64,000 nucleotides of DNA from Thermoplasmata archaeon (GTDB lineage: Archaea > Thermoplasmatota > Thermoplasmata > Lutacidiplasmatales > UBA184), in contig JAGWLG010000015.1 in NCBI GenBank assembly GCA_028864975.1, positions 1 to 64,000 of the forward strand. The letters are read 5' to 3'. Below the pieces are notes generated by a model that searched no databases, had not been told where the DNA came from, and saw nothing but the letters and a program-made list of their open reading frames with translations. Below, in pieces: positions 50,237 through 58,432 of this stretch (position 1 is the stretch's first letter; each line of letters opens with the position of its first letter). The translations under genes were made by a program, and so were the position numbers.

Positions 50237-50955
50237 CAGGCGCTCCCCACGGCCCCCGCGGCGCTCGTCGGGGGCAGCGAGGCCTTGGGGGGCTCCCGGG
50301 ACTTGCTCTGAAGCTGCTCGACCACGCCCTGCATGCCCTTCTGGACCAGGAGGATCTCGTTCTCGTTCAGCGAACCCATCGTCCGGGCGCGGGCGAGGAG
50401 GTGGGAGAGGTCGGTGAGCGTGAACCAGGAGAGGCCTTCCGCGTTCATCCTCTCCTCCGCTTGCGGCAGTCCGTAGGTGACGATCGCCGTCGCCGCGAGC
50501 ACCTTGGCACCCGTGGCCCTGAGCTGCCTAGCCGCCCCGACCAAGGAACTGGCGGTGGAGATCAGGTCCTCGATCACGACGACCCGGGAGCCGGAGGGGA
50601 GGACCCCCTCGACCGCGCGACCGAGCCCGTGGTCCTTCGCTTCCGACCGGACGTAGACCATGGGGAGGTGGAGCTTCTCGGCCAAGAGCGCCGCATGGGG
50701 GATCCCTGCCGTCGCGACCCCCGCCAGCACCTGGGCGTCCGGGCAGCGGGTCAGGATCAGCTGGGCCCAGGAGGCGATGACCTGCTCTCGCACGTCCGGA
50801 AAGGACAGGACCTTGCGGTTGTCGCAGTAGATCGGGGACCTCACGCCCGAGGCCCAGGTGTAGAGCTCGCGGGGGGAGAGCGTCACCGCCCCGATCTGAA
50901 GGAGGTGGCCGGCCACCTCATCGGCCACCGCCGCCGCGGTCGTCGACCCGGGCAT
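50236..50955 (-). CDS. pyrE: Orotate phosphoribosyltransferase
   Basis: 239 residues. It joins orotate and PRPP to form OMP in pyrimidine synthesis. The PRPP loop is RVVVIEDLISTASSLVGAA, and SPIYCDNRKVLSFPDVR and VLAGVATAGIPHAALLAEKL are OPRTase signatures. A ~60-residue C-terminal tail beyond the core is unusual and has no known motif. It begins 3 bp after the carS stop and overlaps endA by one base, so the three are probably co-transcribed. Confidence 0.92.
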   Translation of the reverse strand: MPGSTTAAAVADEVAGHLLQIGAVTLSPRELYTWASGVRSPIYCDNRKVLSFPDVREQVIASWAQLILTRCPDAQVLAGVATAGIPHAALLAEKLHLPMVYVRSEAKDHGLGRAVEGVLPSGSRVVVIEDLISTASSLVGAARQLRATGAKVLAATAIVTYGLPQAEERMNAEGLSWFTLTDLSHLLARARTMGSLNENEILLVQKGMQGVVEQLQSKSREPPKASLPPTSAAGAVGSA

Positions 50956-50958
50956 GGT

Positions 50959-51546
50959 TCACCAGGGGACCCGCTTCGCGCCGATAAAGTAACCCACCCA
51001 GTTGAAGCTCGTGTGAAGAAAGAGCGTGAGCAGGAGGACCCACGCCACGGTGAGCAGTCCCGGGAGGGTCCCTGGCCAGAAAGCGGCGGAGAAGAGCGAG
51101 GGGGTCAAGAGACCGAGCAGGACCATGGGAACGATCAGGAAGGGGAGCTGGTCCAAGAGCGGGAAGGGCGCACTGCTTTCGCGGGCCATCCTCCGCTTGA
51201 AGAACGACCCGACGGCGTCGCCGGTGAGGGCACCGAACCCTAGCAACAACAGGGGGACGAAGGACCCTCCCCAGGTGCTCGCGAAGGCGGGGACGAGTTG
51301 GAGCGAGGGGGGCGCCATGAGGATCAGCCAAGCCTGAAAGGCCCCTACGGCCACGCCGACCCCGCCTCCGATGAGGAATCCCAGCCAGGTCTTGGACCGA
51401 CCCAGGACCCTGCGGCCGTCGCGCCAGAGAAGGCCACCATCCATTGCGGGGCCCTTGCCTCGAGAGAGCGTCGCCGCCGCGTTGGCGACGTACGCGGGGA
51501 TCAGCACCCAGAGCGAGGAGGCGAAGAGCAGCAGCAGGGGCTCCAC
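50959..51546 (-). CDS. carS: CDP-archaeol synthase
   Basis: 195 residues from GTG, about five membrane helices. It transfers CMP from CTP to 2,3-di-O-geranylgeranylglyceryl phosphate, a committed step of archaeal membrane lipid synthesis. Family signatures: IPAYVANAAATL, GKGPAMDGGLLWRDGRRVLG, KTWLGFLIGGGVG and LLLGFGALTGDAVGSFFKRR. The C-terminal LHTSFNWVGYFIG is also typical. This gene is diagnostic for archaea. Its promoter appears to overlap the stop codon of the upstream ATPase gene. Confidence 0.93.
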   Translation of the reverse strand: MEPLLLLFASSLWVLIPAYVANAAATLSRGKGPAMDGGLLWRDGRRVLGRSKTWLGFLIGGGVGVAVGAFQAWLILMAPPSLQLVPAFASTWGGSFVPLLLLGFGALTGDAVGSFFKRRMARESSAPFPLLDQLPFLIVPMVLLGLLTPSLFSAAFWPGTLPGLLTVAWVLLLTLFLHTSFNWVGYFIGAKRVPW

Positions 51547-51568
51547 GGGAACGGGCCGGGACGGAACC

Positions 51569-51578
51569 GCCTATAATG
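51569..51578 (-). promoter_or_regulatory. TATA box of carS inside the end of the ATPase gene
   Basis: CCATTATAGG on the complementary strand is formed by the last sense codons and stop (CCA TTA TAG) of the upstream gene. It is centred about 27 bp from the carS GTG. The TTA leucine codon is rare in DNA this rich in GC, which suggests selection for the box. Confidence 0.55.
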
Positions 51579-54500
51579 GCTTGGCCGCAGGTTCGGGGGC
51601 CCCGCCGGTCCCCTTCGAAGAGGTCGTCAGGCGAGCGAGCGTCTCGCGCATCTGGCGCTCTACGACCGGGTTCTTGAAGGAGATCGCGGCTGCCAGGGCC
51701 TTCTCTGCCGCGACACGGCAACGGTCCTCCAGGCCTCTCCTCTCGAAGAACCGAACCATAGAGGGCAACTGGGAGACCGCGGCAGCGCCATGGTCGAAGA
51801 CGCCCTCCCGCGCGAGGGCGTCGTAGGTGGCGAGGGCCTCGTTCAGGTTCCCCGCCTCTCCCTTCATTTCGGCGACGAGGAGCTGACACTCCCAGATGTC
51901 GTCGTTCCGCTGCATCGCCAGCGCCTCCTGGAGCGACCGCTCGGCCCACTGGACCGCGGCGGGGGCGTTCTTCCGTGTCCCTTCGGAGCGTGCGATGAGG
52001 AACGCCCCGCAGCATCGGACACGCGGAACGTCGAACTTCGTCCCAAGGTCCCAGAGGTGACGCCCCACCTGTTCGGCCTCCTCGGCCTTCCCGGCCTCGA
52101 CCAGAGAGATCGCGGCGTTGTACTCGTAGATGGCGGCGTTCGTGAAGCTCCCCGCCCGGCGAGCGTGGTCGGCGGCCTTCTCCGCCATTTCCCGCATGCC
52201 CACCGCATCGCCCCTGGCCTCGGCCATCATGCCCTGGAGGTTGTAGGCCTGCGCCACGGTCGCGTCGTCGTCCTGTGCGGTCTCCAAGACCTCTCCGAGC
52301 CAAGCCTCTGCCCGATCGGGCCGTCCCAGAACGTAGTGACACCAGGCCCCGTGGGTCAACGCTCTCCCCCTCGTCTCAGGGCTGACCTCGGACTTGGGCG
52401 CCTCCACGATGGAGGTCAGCAGGGTCATCGCGCGCTCGTGATCGCCCTGTTGCATCCATAGGTACGCCTGGAAGCTTTCGAGGTCGTGGCGAAGTCGGGC
52501 CGGGACGTCGCTCCCGCGGCGCTGGAACTCCCCCTCCAGCTCGTTGGCGATGCGTCGGGCCTCCTGGGTATCGAAAGGATCGGTGGCGCGAGCGAGGGCC
52601 TCGCGGGCGGCCCATCGAAGGCGGTCCGAGAGGGGCTCGGTCAAGAGCTCGAGCAGGGACCGACGGGCGTGCCGCGGCCCTCCGATACGGGAGAGCCGTC
52701 CTGCCGCTTGGATCTCGGACTCGACCTGGCCCTCTTCGCCGGGATGGGCCGCGGAGCGACGTAGCTCCCGCATCCAGGAAAGATAGGTCGACGCGGACTC
52801 GGGGAGGGAGGCCGCGAGCGAGCGCTCGAGCGCTCTGCGCACCCAGGGCAGCCCTCGGTCGAGGTCTCCCGAAGCATGCCCGAGCCTCGCCAGGGTCTCC
52901 ACCTCCTCGGAACGGTGCTCCTCCCACCAGTCGAGAAGGGCCAGGGCCTCTTCCTTCCGACGGGCGATGGAGAGCTCCCCCATCGTGACCTCCCAGACCA
53001 GGGGGTGGGAGAAGGACCATCGCGAGCCCGGCGATTCGATCGAGGGTTCGAGCAGCCGCCTACGGTGGACCAAGGACTCGACGTTCCGCTGCGCCTCTTG
53101 CAAGCTCGACCTTCTCACCGCGGCGACCGGGGGAAGGTCGAACTCGCTTCCCGCGACCGCGGCGCTGTCAAGGAAGGCCCTTTCCTCCGCCGGAAGTCGG
53201 CCGATCCGTTGCAGGACCATCCTACGCAAGGATGGGGGTACGGTCGCCAGAAGCGCATCGGAACCGTGAGGGGCGCGCGCGAACCGGTATCCGTTGCCAT
53301 CCTCCTCCAGCGTGCCTTCTTCCCGAAGTTGGACAAAGATCTCGCGGAGGAAGTAGGGGTTGCCTTCCGTCCGCCGTAGCAGCTCTCGCACCTCCACCTC
53401 GCCCGAGGTCGGGGAGAGCGAGCCCCCCAGGACCTCCTTCAGGAGGGACCGAGCCTCTTCCTCCCCGAAACCTCGCAGCGCGATCCGTTCAAGCAGCCCC
53501 TCGCGAGAGAGCATCTCCAGTCGCTCCGAGAGCGAACCCCCTTCCTCCTCCGCGTTCGCCGGGATCTCCTCTTCCCGGGCACCCCCCACCAACAACACGG
53601 GGAGGTCACGGAGGTTCCTGGCGAGGAACTGGAACGCGGTCCCGGATTGGGGGTCGGCCCAGTGAAGGTCATCGACGACGACGAGCTGGGGGGCTTCCCG
53701 TGCCGCACTTTCCAGCGCCTGCAGGTACCTCAACAGCGTGGCGGACGGGCTCTCGGCTCCCCCGCCAGCGACCTGGGGGGTCACCCCCTCGGGGCTCGCA
53801 ACGGGCCGGATGACCTCGGCATCCGACTCGAGGAGCGAGACCTCGCGTTTCTCGAAGGCCGAGGGATTGATCGCGACGAGAAGATGTCCGTCGGCCTCTT
53901 GCGCGAGGTCCCGAAGGAACTGGAGCAACCGGAGCACCGCCGCGAAACTGTTCTGGCTCGTCAGGTACTCGATCCCGTCCACCGCCACGACGCCCCCAGG
54001 GTGCTCCTTGAGATGACGCGCGGTACGTTCTCCTAGGGTGTCGAGGTCTCCTGGCGTGACGCGGCCCTCTCCCTCCATCCGGGTGATCCAAAGCGGATGT
54101 GTCCCTGGGGGAAGGGTCTGGCCCCGTTCCTTGAGCGACCCAGGATTCTCTCGTGTCACCAACAGTAGCGCACACTCTCGGGGAAGCGCGGACAGGGTTG
54201 CACGAAAGCGGCGAGGCCGTTCGTCCTCGAAGAGCGTATAGGCGCCGAGCTCCCCGGCCGGGACTGCGCTCGAGGCAGGGCTCCCTGGATCGGTTGCCCC
54301 CCCCTTCGAAGCCCTCCGTCGGAAGACCTGCTCGAAGACGAAGAAAGGGGCCACCGACTCCTGCAGGCCGTTCCCCCAGGAGACCTGGAAACCGCTCGAC
54401 AAGGCCTCCCGTTCGAGCCAGCGGAGCAGCCGCGTCTTGCCCATCCCACCGGGCCCGAGCACCAGACACGAGTTCCCGTGTCCTTGGCGGGCGGCAGCCA

Positions 54501-54591
54501 GACCACGCTGAAGGCGACCCATCTCCGCCCTGCGGCCGATGAGGGAGGAGGGGGAAGCCGTCGCCACTCCTTCCCCGGAGGTCGCGCTCAC
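51571..54591 (-). CDS. STAND/AAA-16 ATPase with inserted DUF835 domain, paralogue
   Basis: 1006 residues, the same architecture as the gene at 24263-27412. Walker A is GPGGMGKT (46-53), DUF835 lies at ~117-262 (AYTLFEDERPRRFRAT, PLWITRMEGEG, VVAVDGIEYLTSQNSFAAVL, INPSAFEKREVSLLE), and Walker B is LVVVDDLHWAD (303-313). A helical TPR-like region follows, with GPRHARRSLLELL and several W-A-x-x-x-L-x-x-A-L units. There is no DNA-binding or kinase domain. Here DUF835 keeps the family's VDGIEYL element, where the paralogue has VSGLEYL. Membership of the same family is certain; the function is unknown. carS follows directly. Confidence 0.85.
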   Translation of the reverse strand: MSATSGEGVATASPSSLIGRRAEMGRLQRGLAAARQGHGNSCLVLGPGGMGKTRLLRWLEREALSSGFQVSWGNGLQESVAPFFVFEQVFRRRASKGGATDPGSPASSAVPAGELGAYTLFEDERPRRFRATLSALPRECALLLVTRENPGSLKERGQTLPPGTHPLWITRMEGEGRVTPGDLDTLGERTARHLKEHPGGVVAVDGIEYLTSQNSFAAVLRLLQFLRDLAQEADGHLLVAINPSAFEKREVSLLESDAEVIRPVASPEGVTPQVAGGGAESPSATLLRYLQALESAAREAPQLVVVDDLHWADPQSGTAFQFLARNLRDLPVLLVGGAREEEIPANAEEEGGSLSERLEMLSREGLLERIALRGFGEEEARSLLKEVLGGSLSPTSGEVEVRELLRRTEGNPYFLREIFVQLREEGTLEEDGNGYRFARAPHGSDALLATVPPSLRRMVLQRIGRLPAEERAFLDSAAVAGSEFDLPPVAAVRRSSLQEAQRNVESLVHRRRLLEPSIESPGSRWSFSHPLVWEVTMGELSIARRKEEALALLDWWEEHRSEEVETLARLGHASGDLDRGLPWVRRALERSLAASLPESASTYLSWMRELRRSAAHPGEEGQVESEIQAAGRLSRIGGPRHARRSLLELLTEPLSDRLRWAAREALARATDPFDTQEARRIANELEGEFQRRGSDVPARLRHDLESFQAYLWMQQGDHERAMTLLTSIVEAPKSEVSPETRGRALTHGAWCHYVLGRPDRAEAWLGEVLETAQDDDATVAQAYNLQGMMAEARGDAVGMREMAEKAADHARRAGSFTNAAIYEYNAAISLVEAGKAEEAEQVGRHLWDLGTKFDVPRVRCCGAFLIARSEGTRKNAPAAVQWAERSLQEALAMQRNDDIWECQLLVAEMKGEAGNLNEALATYDALAREGVFDHGAAAVSQLPSMVRFFERRGLEDRCRVAAEKALAAAISFKNPVVERQMRETLARLTTSSKGTGGAPEPAAKPL

Positions 54592-54731
54592 GGGCGGGGC
54601 GGAACCCTCCGGAGGACTTAGTCATCACGGGGTCGACCTGTGCATGGTTTCGCGACCTCTTCCCGTACCTCCAAAGGGGATGGGTTCCCCTTTCGCAGTC
54701 CGAAGGGGCCAACATGCCCGCAAGTCACCGT

Positions 54732-55118
54732 ATGGACCGAGCCGCGCCAGCGCCTCGCCCCTGGATAAGGAGCACCGCGGTGGTCGTCTCTAGCAGGAAG
54801 CGCGCTCTCGACGGCTATGTTCACGAGCTCGGTCTGGTACCAGTCCACCAGGGGGGCCACTGGGTGACCGTGGGACGCAGGGGACGCGGAGGAGCGCTCC
54901 ACCTATGCCAACTTTCCGAGCTCGACTCGACCGCACCCCTTGAGCCCGGGAACCCGGGTGTTCTTCTCTTCCTGCGCGGGGACTTCCAACGAGCTGTCGG
55001 AAACTTCGCGACCGCGGGGTGCCATTCGAGGAAGGGCCCACCCTGTAGCCATGGGGGTGGGATGCCACCATCCGAGACCCGGACGGCAACGAGCTCCTGC
55101 TCATGCCGGCTCCTTGAG
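54732..55118 (+). pseudogene. VOC/glyoxalase-family protein, inactivated
   Basis: One frame reads STAVVVSSRKRALDGYVHEL, GGHWVTVGRRGRGGALHLCQL and PGVLLFLRGDFQRAV, the first half of a VOC dioxygenase/glyoxalase-like domain. The homology then moves to another plus frame near 55000 (a one-base deletion): KLRDRGVPFEEGPTL, a TAG at 55046-55048, PWGWDATIRDPDGNELLLM, PAP and TGA. DPDGN is the typical C-terminal VOC motif. Two independent lesions indicate a true pseudogene. Reading the TAG as a sense codon would not repair the frameshift. Confidence 0.75.
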
Positions 55119-55162
55119 GGGCCGACCAGGGTTCGACCTCGGCCCGCGACCCTTTGCGCAAC

Positions 55163-55170
55163 GGTTTATC
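55163..55170 (+). promoter_or_regulatory. TATA box for DUF2064 gene
   Basis: GGTTTATC is centred about 30 bp upstream of the GTG at 55197, which decides the start of that gene as a separate unit from the pseudogene in front. Confidence 0.5.
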
Positions 55171-55196
55171 AGCTGAAGAGCTCCCAATTCCCGGAC

Positions 55197-55877
55197 GTGG
55201 CAGCGACCCGGACCCCCTCCACCGGCCGAGAGTCTGGGGAGGAGCTCCTCATCGTCTTTGGCCACGTGCCGAGCCTGGGCGTGGGACTCAAGGAGATCAC
55301 GCGCGCCCACGGTCCCCAGGCCGCTTACAGTCTGCAACGCCACCTTCTGGACACGTGCTTGCAACATGCGAGCGAGGTCGCCGTGCGCAAGTGGTTCCGC
55401 TACCCTGTGGGAACGCCCGCTCCCCCCTTGGCGAACGACTGGTCCTCCCGCCCCCACGAACCGGGTCCCATTGGAGAGCTGATCACCGTTGCGATGGCCG
55501 AGGGCTTTGAACGGGGCTTCCAGCGGATCGTCCTGTTCTACGCCGACTGCCCCTCGCTCGTCCCAGAGTTCTTGGAGAGCGCTTTCGAGGCGCTGGAGAA
55601 CGGGGATGACCTGGTCCTGGGCCCGACCCGTCGCGGTGGCCTCTACCTCGTTGGCGCTGACCGAAAGGTCGGGGACCTCTTCGGCAGCCTTCCCTGGGGT
55701 ACCCATCAGGTCTTTGCGGTCGCCCAACGCCACGCCCAAGAAGGGCATCTCAGGGTGTTCGTTCTGCCCCCGAAGGTCGCCGTGGAATACCTCGAGGACT
55801 GGCGCGAGGCGGCCTCCGAGGGGTGGATCCCGCCCCCACCGGTGGTTTCCGGAGGATCTGGGCGACCGGAAGGATGA
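55197..55877 (+). CDS. DUF2064 (glycosyltransferase-A-like) protein
   Basis: 226 residues from GTG. The fold is the nucleotide-diphospho-sugar transferase-like DUF2064 family. GFQRIVLFYADCPSLVPEFL corresponds to the family GTDxPxL, followed by EALENGDDLVLGPTRRGGLY and LVGADRKVGDLFGSLPWGTH (family VLGPAxDGGYYLIGL...WST). The N-terminal family motif KxPxxGxxKTRL is degenerate here (FGHVPSLGVGLKEI), so nucleotide binding may be lost or changed. The same frame is open upstream through the VOC pseudogene, but the TATA box supports this start. No partner gene is nearby. Confidence 0.7.
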   Translation: MAATRTPSTGRESGEELLIVFGHVPSLGVGLKEITRAHGPQAAYSLQRHLLDTCLQHASEVAVRKWFRYPVGTPAPPLANDWSSRPHEPGPIGELITVAMAEGFERGFQRIVLFYADCPSLVPEFLESAFEALENGDDLVLGPTRRGGLYLVGADRKVGDLFGSLPWGTHQVFAVAQRHAQEGHLRVFVLPPKVAVEYLEDWREAASEGWIPPPPVVSGGSGRPEG

Positions 55878-56076
55878 GGCTCGTCGAGCCGTCATTCGGC
55901 GAGCCGCGATCTCCATCCGCCCTCCTTCTGACGGCGAAGGCGATCGCCTAGGTGCCCCATGGCCTCGAAGGAAGTTCCGCGGCTTCAGTTGCGGCCGCGT
56001 CAGCTTCATTAGGGGGGCTAGGCGATAGGCCGCGCGCGGGCCCCTTGGGCCTTCCCATCGACCAAGGTCCACATCC

Positions 56077-56799
56077 ATGTCCGGAGCGGTGAACCCGTCA
56101 TCCGCGGCCTCCCGGGTCTCCAGTTTCGCCTTTGTACAGCTTCCGGAGCTCGAACCTCGACGCTACCAGGTCCTGGTGGTCGACGATGACGAGTCTGCGC
56201 TCCAGCTCATCGAGCACTGCCTGAAGAGCGCGACGGACTTCGAGTGCGAAGCCTCGCTCGCCAAGGACGCCGCGGAGGCGAAGAGCAAGCTCTCCTCAGA
56301 CCGCTTCGATGCGGTGCTCGCCGACCAGATGATGCCGGGGGAGAACGGCATCGAGCTCCTGATGCACGTGAAGGAGGAGTATCCCCAGACCCTTCGTATC
56401 CTGATCACGGCCTACTCGAGCCTGGGCGCGGTCCTGCGCGCCGTGAACCTTGCCCAGGTCCACAGCTACATCGAGAAGCCCTTCGACCCTCGCCACCTCA
56501 ATCGCGCGGTCTACGAGGCTCTGTTACGGCGCCAAGAGCGGCAGAAGACGCAGGTGATGAACGCGAGATCGGTGGAGGACGCGCTCCAGATGCTCCAAGG
56601 CCTCGAGCGTGCACTGGGAGGGGCCCCGACGCGCCCGGACGGGGCGGGAGTGACCTTCACGTTTGACTCCCCCGTCGACTTTAACCAGTTCATCTTCGAG
56701 ATCCTTCAAGCGAAGGCTTCGGTGATCAAGGACGTTCACGTCTTCGAAGGACGATTCCACGTGATGGTCTCCATCCAGTCCACCTCGGGTAAGGCGTGA
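56077..56799 (+). CDS. Response regulator with unrecognised C-terminal domain
   Basis: 240 residues. The receiver domain (~30-150) has VLVVDDDESALQLIEHCLK, the phospho-acceptor Asp83 in VLADQMMPGENGIELLM, ILITAYSS (conserved Thr) and YIEKPFD (conserved Lys). About 85 further residues (VTFTFDSPVDFNQFIFEIL) are not HTH-like and resemble no output domain I know. The N-terminal ~28 residues are extra. No histidine kinase is in the window. A weak AT-rich stretch lies about 65 bp upstream. Confidence 0.85.
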   Translation: MSGAVNPSSAASRVSSFAFVQLPELEPRRYQVLVVDDDESALQLIEHCLKSATDFECEASLAKDAAEAKSKLSSDRFDAVLADQMMPGENGIELLMHVKEEYPQTLRILITAYSSLGAVLRAVNLAQVHSYIEKPFDPRHLNRAVYEALLRRQERQKTQVMNARSVEDALQMLQGLERALGGAPTRPDGAGVTFTFDSPVDFNQFIFEILQAKASVIKDVHVFEGRFHVMVSIQSTSGKA

Positions 56800-56835
56800 C
56801 CGGGCGCCCTGCGCCCGGGCCGACGCGAACGGGGC

Positions 56836-57213
56836 CTACCTTGGAACGAAGAGCAGGGAGATCGAGTTCACGCAGTGGCGCGTGTTCCGTGGCGTGAACC
56901 CCTCCCCTTCGAAGACGTGGCCCAGGTGGCCGCCGCAGCGAGCGCAGGTGATCTCGACCCGCTGCCCGTCCGCGTCCGTCTCGCGGTGGACGGCTCCGGG
57001 GACCTCCTGGTCGAAGGAGGGCCACCCGCAGCCCGCATCGAACTTGTCGTCGGAGCGGTAGAGTGGGGTCCCACACCGCTTGCACACGTAGGTCCCCGAC
57101 TTCCATTGCTTCTCGTACTCCCCCGAGAAGGGCGCCTCGGTCCCCTTGTGGAGGATGACCCTCTCTTCTTCACGTGTGAGTTTTCGGAGACCGGGGGCGG
57201 CGGCGCCCGACAT
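56836..57213 (-). CDS. msrB: Peptide-methionine (R)-S-oxide reductase
   Basis: 125 residues. It reduces methionine-R-sulfoxide in proteins. The catalytic Cys is in [13 protein letters not shown]. The zinc site is formed by CKRCG (near the N-terminus) and [31 protein letters not shown] and [14 protein letters not shown] are characteristic; the Cys in AGCGWPSF may be a resolving residue. Full-length for the family. Confidence 0.95.
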   Translation of the reverse strand: MSGAAAPGLRKLTREEERVILHKGTEAPFSGEYEKQWKSGTYVCKRCGTPLYRSDDKFDAGCGWPSFDQEVPGAVHRETDADGQRVEITCARCGGHLGHVFEGEGFTPRNTRHCVNSISLLFVPR

Positions 57214-57275
57214 GGAACGAGGAGCCCCCCGGCCCTCTTCAAGCTAGGGGAGGACGCAGCCTCTACCCGAACCGG

Positions 57276-57431
57276 TCAGGGGGTCGGGACAGGGCAGGAG
57301 GGGCAGCAAGCTGTAGCCGTGGAGCAGCAAGCGCAGCAACGGCAGCAACCCCCCTCGCACTGACAACAGCTGCAAGAGGGTCGGAAGGGTGGTGCTGCGC
57401 GTGCGCCGGCAAGTGTCTGAGCCGCGTTCAT
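57276..57431 (-). CDS. Very cysteine-rich 51-residue protein (metallothionein-like)
   Basis: An ATG-initiated ORF of 51 codons with 13 cysteines, arranged SCSCCQC-EGG-CCRCCACC-STATA-CCPSC. The first ~18 residues are ordinary and the protein ends in VPTP. Cys pairs and C-x-C units of this density are known in metallothioneins and in some short metal-handling proteins, so thiolate metal binding is the obvious inference. No family match is claimed. CTTAAG at 57461-57466 is about 33 bp upstream and could be the TATA box. It lies between msrB and ribA on the same strand. Confidence 0.55.
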   Translation of the reverse strand: MNAAQTLAGARAAPPFRPSCSCCQCEGGCCRCCACCSTATACCPSCPVPTP

Positions 57432-57539
57432 GGCTACAGGCATCTCAGGCGGGGCCCCACCTTAAGCCCTCCCGGGCACGGTAGCAGCCTCCGTCCACTA
57501 CCATGCCCGGGCTGCCACCCCCGCGGTCGCATTCCCGCC

Positions 57540-58298
57540 CTACGAAGGGGAAGGAGGGGCCTCGTCGGCCCCAGCATTGTCCAGCTGTTCGGAGAACTCC
57601 ACCCCGCTCGACGGCCCCAGGAGGTGCCCCGCCTTCGTCCGCTTCGTCTCGAGATACCGACGGTTGTGCGGGTTGGGGGGGATGACGATCGGGATACGTC
57701 CTTCGACCTCGATCCCGTGGAACTTGAGGTCCGCGATCTTGTCAGGGTTGTTCGACATGAGCTGGATCGACCGGACGTTGAGCGAGTTCAGCATGTGGGC
57801 GGCCACCTCGTAGTCGCGTTCGTCGGGGCGGAAACCGAGCGCGCGGTTCGCTTCGATCGTGTCCAGCCCTTGCTCCTGGAGTTGGTAGGCCTTGATCTTG
57901 TTCTCGAAGCCGATGCCCCTTCCCTCCTGCCGGAGGTAGAGGACGATCCCCAGGTCCCGCTTGCCGATCTCCTTGAGGGCCTGCTCGAGCTGGTCGCGGC
58001 AATCGCAGCGCAGGGACCCCAGGGCATCTCCCGTCAGGCATTCGGAGTGCAGCCGCACGGGAACGTGCTGCTGTCCCAGTGGGTCACCGCGGACGAGCGC
58101 CGCGTGCTCCTTCCCGTCGAAGGGGCTGTGGAAGGCCACGACCTGGAAGTCTCCGAAGCGCGTAGGAAGGTCGGCGATCGCGGTGATCCGGACGCAGACA
58201 TGCTTCCCGCCTTCAGAGCAATCGTGGTCCTTGTTCTCCTCCAGGACACGCTCGACGGTCGCGTGAGGAATGGCCATGTGGAGCGCCCTCGGGACCAC
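57540..58298 (-). CDS. ribA: GTP cyclohydrolase II
   Basis: 252 residues (GTG at 58298, or ATG at 58277). It opens the imidazole ring of GTP in riboflavin and F420 precursor synthesis. Zinc ligands are Cys87, Cys98 and Cys100 (HSECLTGDALGSLRCDC). The catalytic region is GIVLYLRQEGRGIGFENKIK, and the phosphate site follows in LMSNNPDKIADLKFHGI. Many archaea instead use the unrelated type III enzyme, so this bacterial-type ribA may be a transfer. The last ~25 residues are an unrelated tail. Confidence 0.92.
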   Translation of the reverse strand: MVPRALHMAIPHATVERVLEENKDHDCSEGGKHVCVRITAIADLPTRFGDFQVVAFHSPFDGKEHAALVRGDPLGQQHVPVRLHSECLTGDALGSLRCDCRDQLEQALKEIGKRDLGIVLYLRQEGRGIGFENKIKAYQLQEQGLDTIEANRALGFRPDERDYEVAAHMLNSLNVRSIQLMSNNPDKIADLKFHGIEVEGRIPIVIPPNPHNRRYLETKRTKAGHLLGPSSGVEFSEQLDNAGADEAPPSPS

Positions 58299-58432
58299 CG
58301 AGACCAGACCACGAACGGCTCAAAAGGACGAGGTTCGCGCCCGTTCGCTCAGGACGGAGGTCCCATAAGCTCCGCCTTGCATGGGCGGGGTCCCCCCGAA
58401 GGCAGAGTAGGAGCGATGAGCCCAGACCTGCC

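Noticed and set aside
55046-55048. TAG as a pyrrolysine or other recoded codon in the VOC reading frame
   Set aside because: A frameshift just upstream already breaks the gene, so decay explains the TAG better. The TAG in the IS630 fossil is likewise a disabling mutation.
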